NCBI GenBank assembly: GCA_022842845.1
Contig: JALHOT010000003.1
Location: forward strand, 62,001 to 126,000
Source: Cyclobacteriaceae bacterium
GTDB taxonomy: Bacteria > Bacteroidota > Bacteroidia > Cytophagales > Cyclobacteriaceae
Direction: 5' to 3'
Length of the DNA stretch: 64,000 nt
Shown one piece after another: positions 48,350-56,288 of this stretch; position 1 is the stretch's first letter, and each line of letters begins with the position of its first letter. Made by a program: the position numbers and the translations under genes. The notes under the pieces are model-generated. The model made no database searches. It had not been told where the DNA came from and saw nothing but the letters and a program-made list of their open reading frames with translations.

Positions 48350-49309
48350 ATGAATAAACAATTGATAACCGGCATACACCACGTAACGGCACTGGCCGAT
48401 GACGCCCAAAAAAACGTTGATTTCTACACAGGCATATTAGGCTTACGCATGGTGAAGAAAACAGTAAACTTCGATGCACCGGATGTTTACCACCTATATT
48501 ATGGTAACGAAACAGGCAGTCCCGGTACTATCATGACCTTCTTTCCCTTTCAGGGGATGATGAAGGGAAGACACGGCAAAGGCCAGATGACGGCCACTTC
48601 GTTTTCTGTACCCGATACAAGCCTTGACTACTGGTTAAAACGCCTTAAAAAATTCGGTATACAACACACAGCACCCCAACAACGCTTTGATGATGAGCTA
48701 TTCATCTATTTTGAAGATATACACGGCTTAGGCTTAGAGCTTGTCTTTAATAAGGAAGACCAAAGACCCGGATTTACCTATGGTCAAACTCCCATGGAAC
48801 ATGCCGTGAAAGGTTTCCATGGTGTGGCACTAACTGAAGAGGGCTACGAACGCACTGCTGCTTTGCTTTTACAAGGGATGGATCATCAGCTCGTAAAAGA
48901 AAAAGGAAATCGTTACCGTATGTCTGCCAGCGGTGTACCTGGCGATTTTGTTGATATCATTCATTCACCGCAAGACAGTCGAGGGTTGGGTGGCAGCGGC
49001 ACCATTCATCACTTAGCCTTTGCCACACCCGATGATGATACCCAACTCCTTGTCAGGGATAAACTATTATCTAAAGGATTTAATGTTACGCCAGTACTCG
49101 ACCGGCAATATTTTCATAGCATTTATTTCCGCGAACCGGGAGGTATTTTATTTGAAGTAGCCACTAATCCACCAGGCTTTGCCATTGATGAACATCCTGC
49201 ACACTTAGGGGAAGCGTTGAAATTACCACCTTGGCAGGAAGCATCCAGAGCAACGATTGAAAAAGGATTACAGCCTATACAAGTCAACACCGATAAATTT
49301 ATGGACTAA
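48350..49309 (+). CDS. Ring-cleaving dioxygenase, VOC family (MhqO-like)
   Basis: 'GIHHVTALADDAQKNVDFYTGILGLRMVKKTVNFDAPDVYHLYYGNETGSPGTIMTFFPF' characteristic of the MhqO/LinE-like VOC family. Confidence 0.92.
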   Translation: MNKQLITGIHHVTALADDAQKNVDFYTGILGLRMVKKTVNFDAPDVYHLYYGNETGSPGTIMTFFPFQGMMKGRHGKGQMTATSFSVPDTSLDYWLKRLKKFGIQHTAPQQRFDDELFIYFEDIHGLGLELVFNKEDQRPGFTYGQTPMEHAVKGFHGVALTEEGYERTAALLLQGMDHQLVKEKGNRYRMSASGVPGDFVDIIHSPQDSRGLGGSGTIHHLAFATPDDDTQLLVRDKLLSKGFNVTPVLDRQYFHSIYFREPGGILFEVATNPPGFAIDEHPAHLGEALKLPPWQEASRATIEKGLQPIQVNTDKFMD

Positions 49310-49929
49310 TGGAACACATTAAGCAGTTAGTAGAAATTGGTTTACCTCTTAATCAAGCGAAGAAAGCTTTGGTATTGTTACATGGAAGAGGAGGATCAGC
49401 AGAAGACATTATTAGTCTTGCCAGCCATTTACCTGTCCAGGATTTTTATGTGGTAGCTCCACAAGCCACTAACCATACGTGGTATCCTTACAGCTTTTTA
49501 GCGCCTATTCCTCAAAACGAACCTTGGTTTAGCAGCGCCTTAAAACTTGTTAAAACTATAACTGACAATATACAAAAAGCAGGTATCAATGCTGAGAATA
49601 TTTATATCGGTGGGTTCTCGCAAGGTGCCTGCCTTACTTTAGAATTCTCCACCCGATATGCCCAGCGCTGGGGTGGTATTTTTGCATTAACAGGTGGCTT
49701 AATTGGAGATAACATCTATCCCAATCACTATCAGGGCAACTTTGCAGGAACATATGTTTTCATTAGCAATAGCCAGAACGACCCACATGTGCCGCTGAGC
49801 AGAAGCGAAGACTCAAAGCGACTGATGGAAAAAATGGGCGCCAATGTTACGCTGGATGTGTATCATAACCGACCGCACACCATTTTGGCTGAAGAGTTAC
49901 AAAAGGCATCTGTTCTATTTAAAGGTTAA
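49309..49929 (+). CDS. Alpha/beta hydrolase, carboxylesterase/phospholipase family (MhqD-like)
   Basis: 'ALVLLHGRGGSAEDIISLASHL', nucleophile 'IYIGGFSQGACLTLEF'; overlaps the previous stop by 1 nt. Confidence 0.9.
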   Translation: MEHIKQLVEIGLPLNQAKKALVLLHGRGGSAEDIISLASHLPVQDFYVVAPQATNHTWYPYSFLAPIPQNEPWFSSALKLVKTITDNIQKAGINAENIYIGGFSQGACLTLEFSTRYAQRWGGIFALTGGLIGDNIYPNHYQGNFAGTYVFISNSQNDPHVPLSRSEDSKRLMEKMGANVTLDVYHNRPHTILAEELQKASVLFKG

Positions 49930-49949
49930 TACGTAGGCTTGTTGTATGA

Positions 49950-51128
49950 TTAGCTCAACCACTTGAGTATGGCTATCACACTCATGCCACTCATGGCCAT
50001 GACCACTAGCCAACCAAAAACGACAAGCCATCGAGGATGTTTGTAATCAGGCATCATCGAATGTTTTGTAGCAGCTATTAAAACAACGGCTAAGGCTACT
50101 GGCAAAATTAAACCGTTAATAGCTCCGGCTGATACCAAGAGTCGAACAGGATTGCCCAAGTACATAAAGAGTCCGCAGGAAAGAACAATAAAAAAAGAAA
50201 TCATGCTGCGCTGATGGCGATCAAAAAAAGGATGGAGGCCTTTTAAAAAAGATACAGAGGTATATGCGCAACCCACCACAGAGGTGATAGCAGCACACCA
50301 CATAACAATACCAAAAAATTTGTAACCTACATTTCCGGCTGCGTATTGAAAGACAGATGCCGCGGGATTTGTACTCGTGAGTACTGCCCCACCACTCACT
50401 ACACCAAGTACTGCCATAAATAATATGATACGCATAATACCGGTAATGATGATACCACTCACAGCACTGTTACTCACAGCGGGTAAATGCTCTTTACCCT
50501 TCATGCCCGCTGCCAACAAGCGATGTGCCCCCGCAAAACTGATATAGCCACCAACGGTCCCGCCTACCAATGTAACAATGGCTAAGGCATCTATCCTCTC
50601 AGGAATAAAAGTTTTAAAGACTGCCTCCACCAAAGGTGGTTGTGATGCAATGGCCACATAAAGTGTGAGCACTATCATGGTAATGCCCAACCATTTGGTG
50701 AATACATCTAATGCTTTACCAAATTCTTTTATCCAAAATAAAGTTAAAGCTACGAGACAACTAATGCCTGCGCCCACCTCGTTACTGAGGCCGGTAATAA
50801 CGGACATACCCAAACCACATCCACCCATGTTGGCTATGTTGAACACGAGGCCCCCTGCCAAAATTAAAAATGCTAAGCAATAGCCTAATCCCGGCAATAC
50901 ATGATTGGCCAATACTTGCGCATGCATTTCACTTTGCGTTAGTATTCTCCAGATATTTAACTGAGCGCCAATATCCAGTAGAATAGAAATTAAAATGACG
51001 AAGCCAAAACTGGCCAGCAGACTTTGTGTAAATACAGTTGTTTGCGTAAGAAAACCAGGACCAATAGCAGAGGTGGCCATTAAAAAGGCAGCACCTATCA
51101 GAGCCGATGAACGTTTAATTTTTGTCAC
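49950..51128 (-). CDS. NRAMP-family membrane transporter associated with 5-oxoprolinase genes
   Basis: Multi-TM, 'ATSAIGPGFLTQTTVFTQ' matching NRAMP-like TM1 (DPGN region altered); 4-bp overlap with pxpA. Confidence 0.87.
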   Translation of the reverse strand: MTKIKRSSALIGAAFLMATSAIGPGFLTQTTVFTQSLLASFGFVILISILLDIGAQLNIWRILTQSEMHAQVLANHVLPGLGYCLAFLILAGGLVFNIANMGGCGLGMSVITGLSNEVGAGISCLVALTLFWIKEFGKALDVFTKWLGITMIVLTLYVAIASQPPLVEAVFKTFIPERIDALAIVTLVGGTVGGYISFAGAHRLLAAGMKGKEHLPAVSNSAVSGIIITGIMRIILFMAVLGVVSGGAVLTSTNPAASVFQYAAGNVGYKFFGIVMWCAAITSVVGCAYTSVSFLKGLHPFFDRHQRSMISFFIVLSCGLFMYLGNPVRLLVSAGAINGLILPVALAVVLIAATKHSMMPDYKHPRWLVVFGWLVVMAMSGMSVIAILKWLS

Positions 51129-51877
51129 GCTCGTATTGTTTGAATATCAATTGCATTCGCTTCCAGAAAATGTCGGATGATTTGCGCAAACGAAACGGCA
51201 TGATCACCATCACCATGCAGACAAATGGTTTCTACCGCTAAGGATATTTCTTGCCCCGACACTGCCTTAACACGCTTTTGCTTTACCATCATCATTACTT
51301 GTGCCAGCGAGGCCTGTTGATTTGTTATCAGTGCATTAGGTTGTGTGCGGGGTGTTAATGATCCGTCATCCTGATACGTTCGGTCCGCAAATACTTCGCT
51401 GGCTGTAATCAAACCTTGAAGCGATGCCTGTAAAGTAGTTTGGCTACCGCTTAAGCCATACACAATCAGCGATGCATCAATTTCTCTCACGGTCCGCGCA
51501 AAAACCTCACTGATCTCTGCACTTCTTGCAGCCATATTGTACAAAGCACCATGGAGTTTTACATGGTGTAACCTGGCGCCTGCGCTTGCACAATGCTTCC
51601 TTATTAAATGTATTTGTTCTGCAATTAAATCTTGCAGGGCAACCGATGATAAAGACATTTCTACTCTGCCAAAATTTTCTTTGTCACGAAAACCAGGGTG
51701 AGCGCCAATGGCCACTTGATGCTTCAAACAAAGTTCTATGGTTTTCTGCATGGTTGCCTCAGTACCAGCATGAAAGCCACAGGCAATATTAGCACTGCTC
51801 ATATAATTCATCAGCGCTTCATCGTTGGGCATGTCTTCCCCCACGTCACAATTCAAATCAATTGTCTGATTGCTCAT
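51125..51877 (-). CDS. pxpA: 5-oxoprolinase subunit PxpA (LamB/YcsF family)
   Basis: 'IDLNCDVGEDMPNDEALMNYMSSANIACGFHAGTEATMQKTIELCLKHQVAIGAHPGFRD'. Confidence 0.95.
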   Translation of the reverse strand: MSNQTIDLNCDVGEDMPNDEALMNYMSSANIACGFHAGTEATMQKTIELCLKHQVAIGAHPGFRDKENFGRVEMSLSSVALQDLIAEQIHLIRKHCASAGARLHHVKLHGALYNMAARSAEISEVFARTVREIDASLIVYGLSGSQTTLQASLQGLITASEVFADRTYQDDGSLTPRTQPNALITNQQASLAQVMMMVKQKRVKAVSGQEISLAVETICLHGDGDHAVSFAQIIRHFLEANAIDIQTIRA

Positions 51878-52853
51878 AAAGCTCCGATATTACATCTTTT
51901 AACCGAAATGAAATAGAAAAGGCAAGCTGCTCTATGTGGGTGACTTGCTGCATGAAATACATTTCAGCTTCCTGATGGCTGACAACACTAAAATAAAGCG
52001 ATGCACCAATAGCCCTTTGTGCCAACCGGCTGCGGTCTGCACTCGCCACATGGGCGATACGCGGATAGCCACCCGTTGTCTGGTGGTCGGCCATTAAAAT
52101 AATCAACTGACCATCGGGCAATAATTGAACGGTGCCAAAGTTCACTGCAGCAGAGGGTAACTCCTCATTTTTGCTTTTTAGCAGAGCCTTACCAAGCAGC
52201 CGATAGCCCATGCGATCGCTTTGTTTGCTCACCACAAACTTTATTTTACAAAAGTCCTTCTGTGCAGACTTGTTTAACCACAACCACTCTATTCCGGTAA
52301 CACAACGAATCGTATCAGATTCCTGCATAAATTGCCTGACATCTGCATACCAGGGAAATATTCTCAGGGTATTAACTTCTCTGGCCTTTCTTTTAAAATT
52401 AATAACATCACCCTTTAAGAGCCTCCTGCCATTAAAACCACCTGCCTTTACTTTTGTATGAGTACTTGTACTTGCTAACCAGTCATCAAGTTCATATCCT
52501 CCATGTACGGCCAGATAAGCGTAAGCGCCTTGTTTCCATGTTGCAAAAGATAATACAGTACCTGCTGCTACAACGAAAGGCTTGCATCCAACCAAGTGAG
52601 CATTGTTGAGCTTCGCCTCAAAATCAGCTCCTCCTACTACTAACAGAGCGGCCTGGTTAAACTGAATAACGGGAGCTGGAAAAGTGAACTCCAAAACACC
52701 TTCATCGGGCTTGTTGCCCACCACTATATTGGCCACTTGCATAGATGCCAGATCCATGGCTCCACCAACGTTAATCCCTACATGCTGCCACCCCTTTCTT
52801 CCTCCATCCTGAAAGGTATCATGCAAGCCAGCTTTAAGAATCAACATACTCAT
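51858..52853 (-). CDS. pxpC: 5-oxoprolinase subunit PxpC (biotin-dependent carboxyltransferase-like)
   Basis: 'LHDTFQDGGRKGWQHVGINVGGAMDLASMQVANIVVGN', 'ADHQTTGGYPRIAHVASADRSRLAQ'. Confidence 0.93.
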   Translation of the reverse strand: MSMLILKAGLHDTFQDGGRKGWQHVGINVGGAMDLASMQVANIVVGNKPDEGVLEFTFPAPVIQFNQAALLVVGGADFEAKLNNAHLVGCKPFVVAAGTVLSFATWKQGAYAYLAVHGGYELDDWLASTSTHTKVKAGGFNGRRLLKGDVINFKRKAREVNTLRIFPWYADVRQFMQESDTIRCVTGIEWLWLNKSAQKDFCKIKFVVSKQSDRMGYRLLGKALLKSKNEELPSAAVNFGTVQLLPDGQLIILMADHQTTGGYPRIAHVASADRSRLAQRAIGASLYFSVVSHQEAEMYFMQQVTHIEQLAFSISFRLKDVISELYEQSDN

Positions 52854-53572
52854 GACTTGTTGGATTTTAAAGACGACACTTCCTCAAACTCACTTTTTGA
52901 AATTTCATAAAACCGTACCGAATCTCCTGGTTGCAGATAAGAAGGCTCCTCTTTTGAAATATCAAACAATTGAATCGGGGTTCTGCCTATGATATTCCAG
53001 CCGCCTGGTGATTGCAATGGATAGATTCCTGTTTGATTCGCTGCTATGCCAACACTGCCAGCAGGAACAGCAGTTCGTGGCTTATCCAGTCGCGGGCCTG
53101 CGATGCGTTTATCAACGGTGCCCATATAGGCAAAGCCAGGAAGAAAACCCAACATGTAAACATGATATCGAATACCGGTATGCAGTTGAATAAGTTCTCG
53201 TACACTTATGCTGCACTTCTTGCTATAAGCAACTATATCTAAACCGTATTCAGGATGGTAACATACAGGCATATCAACACTTCTGGCAGATCGTGTTTCC
53301 GTTGGGAGCAGGGATGCCAGGCAGGTAGCTACATAACCCTTCACAAAGTGGTAGGGAGATTGTCCGTACTTTTTAAATAAAGTAGAAGCATCATACAAGA
53401 GTGTTAGTGAATTGTAAGCAGGAATCAAGTCAGTCCAGCACGGCTCAGCATCATTTAACAATGTAGCGTAGAGTTGATAGACGGCTTCATTGATCTCTAG
53501 ATTAATTTCATGACCAAAGCTTACTAGAAGCGCCTGATCACCTAATGGATGGAATGTAGGCTTGGTTTGCAT
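52850..53572 (-). CDS. pxpB: 5-oxoprolinase subunit PxpB (KipI family)
   Basis: 'HPLGDQALLVSFGHEINLEINEAVYQL', 'YHVYMLGFLPGFAYMGTVDKRIAGPRLDKPRTAVPAGSVGIAANQTGIYPLQSPGGWNIIGRTP'. Confidence 0.95.
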   Translation of the reverse strand: MQTKPTFHPLGDQALLVSFGHEINLEINEAVYQLYATLLNDAEPCWTDLIPAYNSLTLLYDASTLFKKYGQSPYHFVKGYVATCLASLLPTETRSARSVDMPVCYHPEYGLDIVAYSKKCSISVRELIQLHTGIRYHVYMLGFLPGFAYMGTVDKRIAGPRLDKPRTAVPAGSVGIAANQTGIYPLQSPGGWNIIGRTPIQLFDISKEEPSYLQPGDSVRFYEISKSEFEEVSSLKSNKS

Positions 53573-53649
53573 GGCGAGCTAAAAGATACAGAAAACAACA
53601 TGCCACAGCAAACTTATTGATACTCACTTAATACAACTATCCTAAAAAA

Positions 53650-54102
53650 TTATGAGCTCCTCAATTTATCCAACATTCTATTCAGCTCTCGCGCTTCCTG
53701 CTTCGAAAGTTTATCCATCGCTTCTTTGAGTAGTGATGAATCTGCATCAATTTTTTTTAACAAGGTCAAGCCCTTGTCTGTGATGGAAATATCAACCTGC
53801 CTGCGGTTATTCTCACAAATTTCTCTTTGCACAAAATGCTTTTGCCTGAGTTTTTCTACAAGCCTGGTACAGTTACTGCTTTTATCAATCATTCTGCCAG
53901 TAATCTCAGATAGCATCAGTTTTTTAGGATGACTCCCCCTCAGAATACGCAATACATTAAACTGTTCAGGGGTGATATCAAATTTCTTCAGGTAAGAAGC
54001 ATTGATGCTATGCAGCCAGCTACTGGTAAACATGATGTTAATGGCTGCTTTGTGCTGCTCACTCTGAAACTTATCCTGTTTAATATCCTCTTCTAACGAC
54101 AT
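53650..54102 (-). CDS. MarR family transcriptional regulator
   Basis: 'YLKKFDITPEQFNVLRILRGSHPKKLMLSEITGRMIDKSSNCTRLVEKLRQKHFVQREICENNRRQVDISITDKGLTLLKKID' wHTH. Confidence 0.92.
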   Translation of the reverse strand: MSLEEDIKQDKFQSEQHKAAINIMFTSSWLHSINASYLKKFDITPEQFNVLRILRGSHPKKLMLSEITGRMIDKSSNCTRLVEKLRQKHFVQREICENNRRQVDISITDKGLTLLKKIDADSSLLKEAMDKLSKQEARELNRMLDKLRSS

Positions 54103-54127
54103 ATGCCTTCTAACGTGAAATTACCAT

Positions 54128-54151
54128 CAATTGTTGTATATACAAGTATTT
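54128..54151. promoter_or_regulatory. Candidate MarR operator upstream of marR
   Basis: CAATTGTTGTATATACAAGTATTT with palindrome TTGTATATACAA (54134-54145); 22/24 identical to 48257-48280. Confidence 0.65.
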
Positions 54152-54153
54152 AG

Positions 54154-55980
54154 ATGATAATCTGCTTGCATGGTTGCCCATATCATTTCATTTTTGGAGT
54201 AAATCTACTGGCATTGATAGAAAGGATTAATCGATTGGCCCGCGCAGCCATTTATCTGAGACATCATTTAAGTGATAAGCAGTTTCTGATTGTCAGTAGT
54301 ATTATTGTTGGTTTACTTTCGGGTGGAGCGGCTGTTGTCTTAAAATCATTTGTACACAGCATACAACATTGGCTTGAGCGTTACTCGTATCAGGACTTCT
54401 TACTGGTAAGTTTCTTCCCGTTGCTGGGGATTATATTGACCGTATTACTTATTCATACTTTCTGGAAAGTCTCCTTCAAAAAAGGCAGTGCAGAGATTAC
54501 TTATGCCATCACTAAGAAATCAAGTCAGTTACCACTCAGCCAAAGTTACTCGCACATTATAACCAGTGCCCTTACAGTAGGCTTTGGTGGTTCCACCGGA
54601 TTGGAGTCTCCCATGGTAAGTACTGGTTCTGCCATAGGTTCGAACGTAGCCCGTGGGTTCCGTCTATCATATAAAGAGAAAACAATTTTACTAGCCTGTG
54701 GCGCTGCTGCGGGTATAGGGGCAGCCTTCAACTCTCCTATTGCTGGTGTTTTATTCGCCATTGAAGTATTACTGGCCGATATCAGTGCAGCAGCTTTCAT
54801 TCCGCTCATTATTGCGGCAGCTACCGGTGCGCTGCTATCAAAAATTATATTAGCCGAAGGTGTACTACTCTCTTTTGTATTGGTCAGGCCTTTCGATTAT
54901 TACAATACACACTATTACCTATTACTTGGATTTCTATCTGGCCTGGTGGCTTTGTATTATGCAAAGTCCTTTGAGTTCTTTGATCAAATAATGAAAAATA
55001 TTTCGCGTACCTGGTTACGTGTAGTAATCGGTGGTGTGGTGTTAGCTTTTCTGATCATGCTCTTCCCTTCCTTGTTTGGTGAGGGGTATGATTCCATCAA
55101 AACTTTGGCCAGCCTGCAAACCGAAACGATTTTTGATCGCAGCTTGCTAGCCCCTTGGATACAAAATGACTACGCTATCCTTATTTTTTTAGCACTTGTT
55201 ACGATGCTGAAATCGGTGGCAGCGGCCATTACTATTGGCAGTGGTGGTAATGGAGGAAGTTTTGGACCCTCTCTCTTTATGGGTGCCTACATGGGCTTTG
55301 TGTTCGCACGCCTGCTCAATATTACGCTGGGTACTGACATACCCGAAGTGAACTTTGCCCTGGTGGGCATGGCAGGTATGTTGAGTGGTGTTTTCTATGC
55401 GCCCCTTACAGCCATATTTCTAATTGCAGAAATTACCGGAGGCTATGGGCTCATCATTCCCCTCATGATTGTTTCAGCCATCAGTTTAGCTGTTGCCAAC
55501 TATTTCCAGCCCAAAAGCATGGAAGCAAAAAAATTAGCCAAACTTCTGAACGCCAACATCGATGACCGCGATCAGTATTTATTAAGCAGGCTCGACCTGA
55601 CTCAACTCATTGAAACCAACTTTTTGACTTTGCGCCCTAACGATAACCTCCATGCACTGCGTAAAGCCATTGCGGCCTCCAGCCGTAATACGTTTGCTGT
55701 TACAGGCGAACAGGGTGAACTCCTGGGAATCATTCAGCTAGATGATGTGCGGCAAATCATTTTCTCTAGCGAAGGAGCAGAATCAATTGTAGTAAAAGAC
55801 CTGATGAACCTCCCCTCCGGCCAATTAACTACAGAAGATAATCTGCAAACTGCTCTGAAAAAATTTGATAGCACCGGTTTATGGAATCTGCCAGTGGTGG
55901 AAGGTAAGCGTTATGTCGGCTTCATCTCCAAATCATCATTACTAGCACGATACCGAACTGAATTGATTCGGTCTACCTAG
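54154..55980 (+). CDS. ClC family chloride channel/transporter with C-terminal CBS domains
   Basis: 'GFGGSTGLESPMVSTGSAIGSNVAR', 'GIGAAFNSPIAGVLFAIEVLL', 'GSGGNGGSFGPSLFMGAYMG' ClC filter motifs; two CBS-like repeats. True start may be downstream (e.g. TTG 54214). Confidence 0.92.
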   Translation: MIICLHGCPYHFIFGVNLLALIERINRLARAAIYLRHHLSDKQFLIVSSIIVGLLSGGAAVVLKSFVHSIQHWLERYSYQDFLLVSFFPLLGIILTVLLIHTFWKVSFKKGSAEITYAITKKSSQLPLSQSYSHIITSALTVGFGGSTGLESPMVSTGSAIGSNVARGFRLSYKEKTILLACGAAAGIGAAFNSPIAGVLFAIEVLLADISAAAFIPLIIAAATGALLSKIILAEGVLLSFVLVRPFDYYNTHYYLLLGFLSGLVALYYAKSFEFFDQIMKNISRTWLRVVIGGVVLAFLIMLFPSLFGEGYDSIKTLASLQTETIFDRSLLAPWIQNDYAILIFLALVTMLKSVAAAITIGSGGNGGSFGPSLFMGAYMGFVFARLLNITLGTDIPEVNFALVGMAGMLSGVFYAPLTAIFLIAEITGGYGLIIPLMIVSAISLAVANYFQPKSMEAKKLAKLLNANIDDRDQYLLSRLDLTQLIETNFLTLRPNDNLHALRKAIAASSRNTFAVTGEQGELLGIIQLDDVRQIIFSSEGAESIVVKDLMNLPSGQLTTEDNLQTALKKFDSTGLWNLPVVEGKRYVGFISKSSLLARYRTELIRST

Positions 55981-56075
55981 GTGGCTTCATACTTCCTTTC
56001 AAAAAAAATCGTTCATTATCAACGCTTTGCTATCAAAGCAAGTACTGGCAAATTAGAGTGGGCAGGGTAAGAAAC

Positions 56076-56100
56076 AAAAAAAGCCTCAGTTTCCTGAGGC
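56076..56100 (-). terminator. Terminator downstream of tRNA-Val
   Basis: Minus strand GCCTCAG-GAAA-CTGAGGC-TTTTTTT. Confidence 0.85.
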
Positions 56101-56105
56101 TTTGT

Positions 56106-56179
56106 GGGAGTTGAGGGATTCGAACCCCCGACCCTCTGCTTGTAAGGCAGATGCTCTGAACCAGCTGAGCTAAACTCCC
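56106..56179 (-). tRNA. tRNA-Val (anticodon TAC)
   Basis: Reverse complement GGGAGTT TA GCTC AGCTGGTTCA GAGC A TCTGC CTTACAA GCAGA GGGTC GGGGG TTCGAAT CCCTC AACTCCC folds as a cloverleaf; loop CTTACAA gives anticodon TAC. Confidence 0.95.
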
Positions 56180-56288
56180 TTCGATTTGGGACTGCAAAAG
56201 TAGTACAGTTTTTGATTTGTACAAATCTGATCAAGCCTAAGCAATAATTTTTTTAAAAAAACTACCTTTATACGTCATTTTTTAAGCT

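Noticed and set aside
56019-56234. Two overlapping minus-strand ORFs (71 and 63 aa; e.g. 'GSLAQLVQSICLTSRGSGVRIPQLP')
   Set aside because: They are translations through tRNA-Val (56106-56179) and its flanks; such strings are classic spurious tRNA-derived ORFs.
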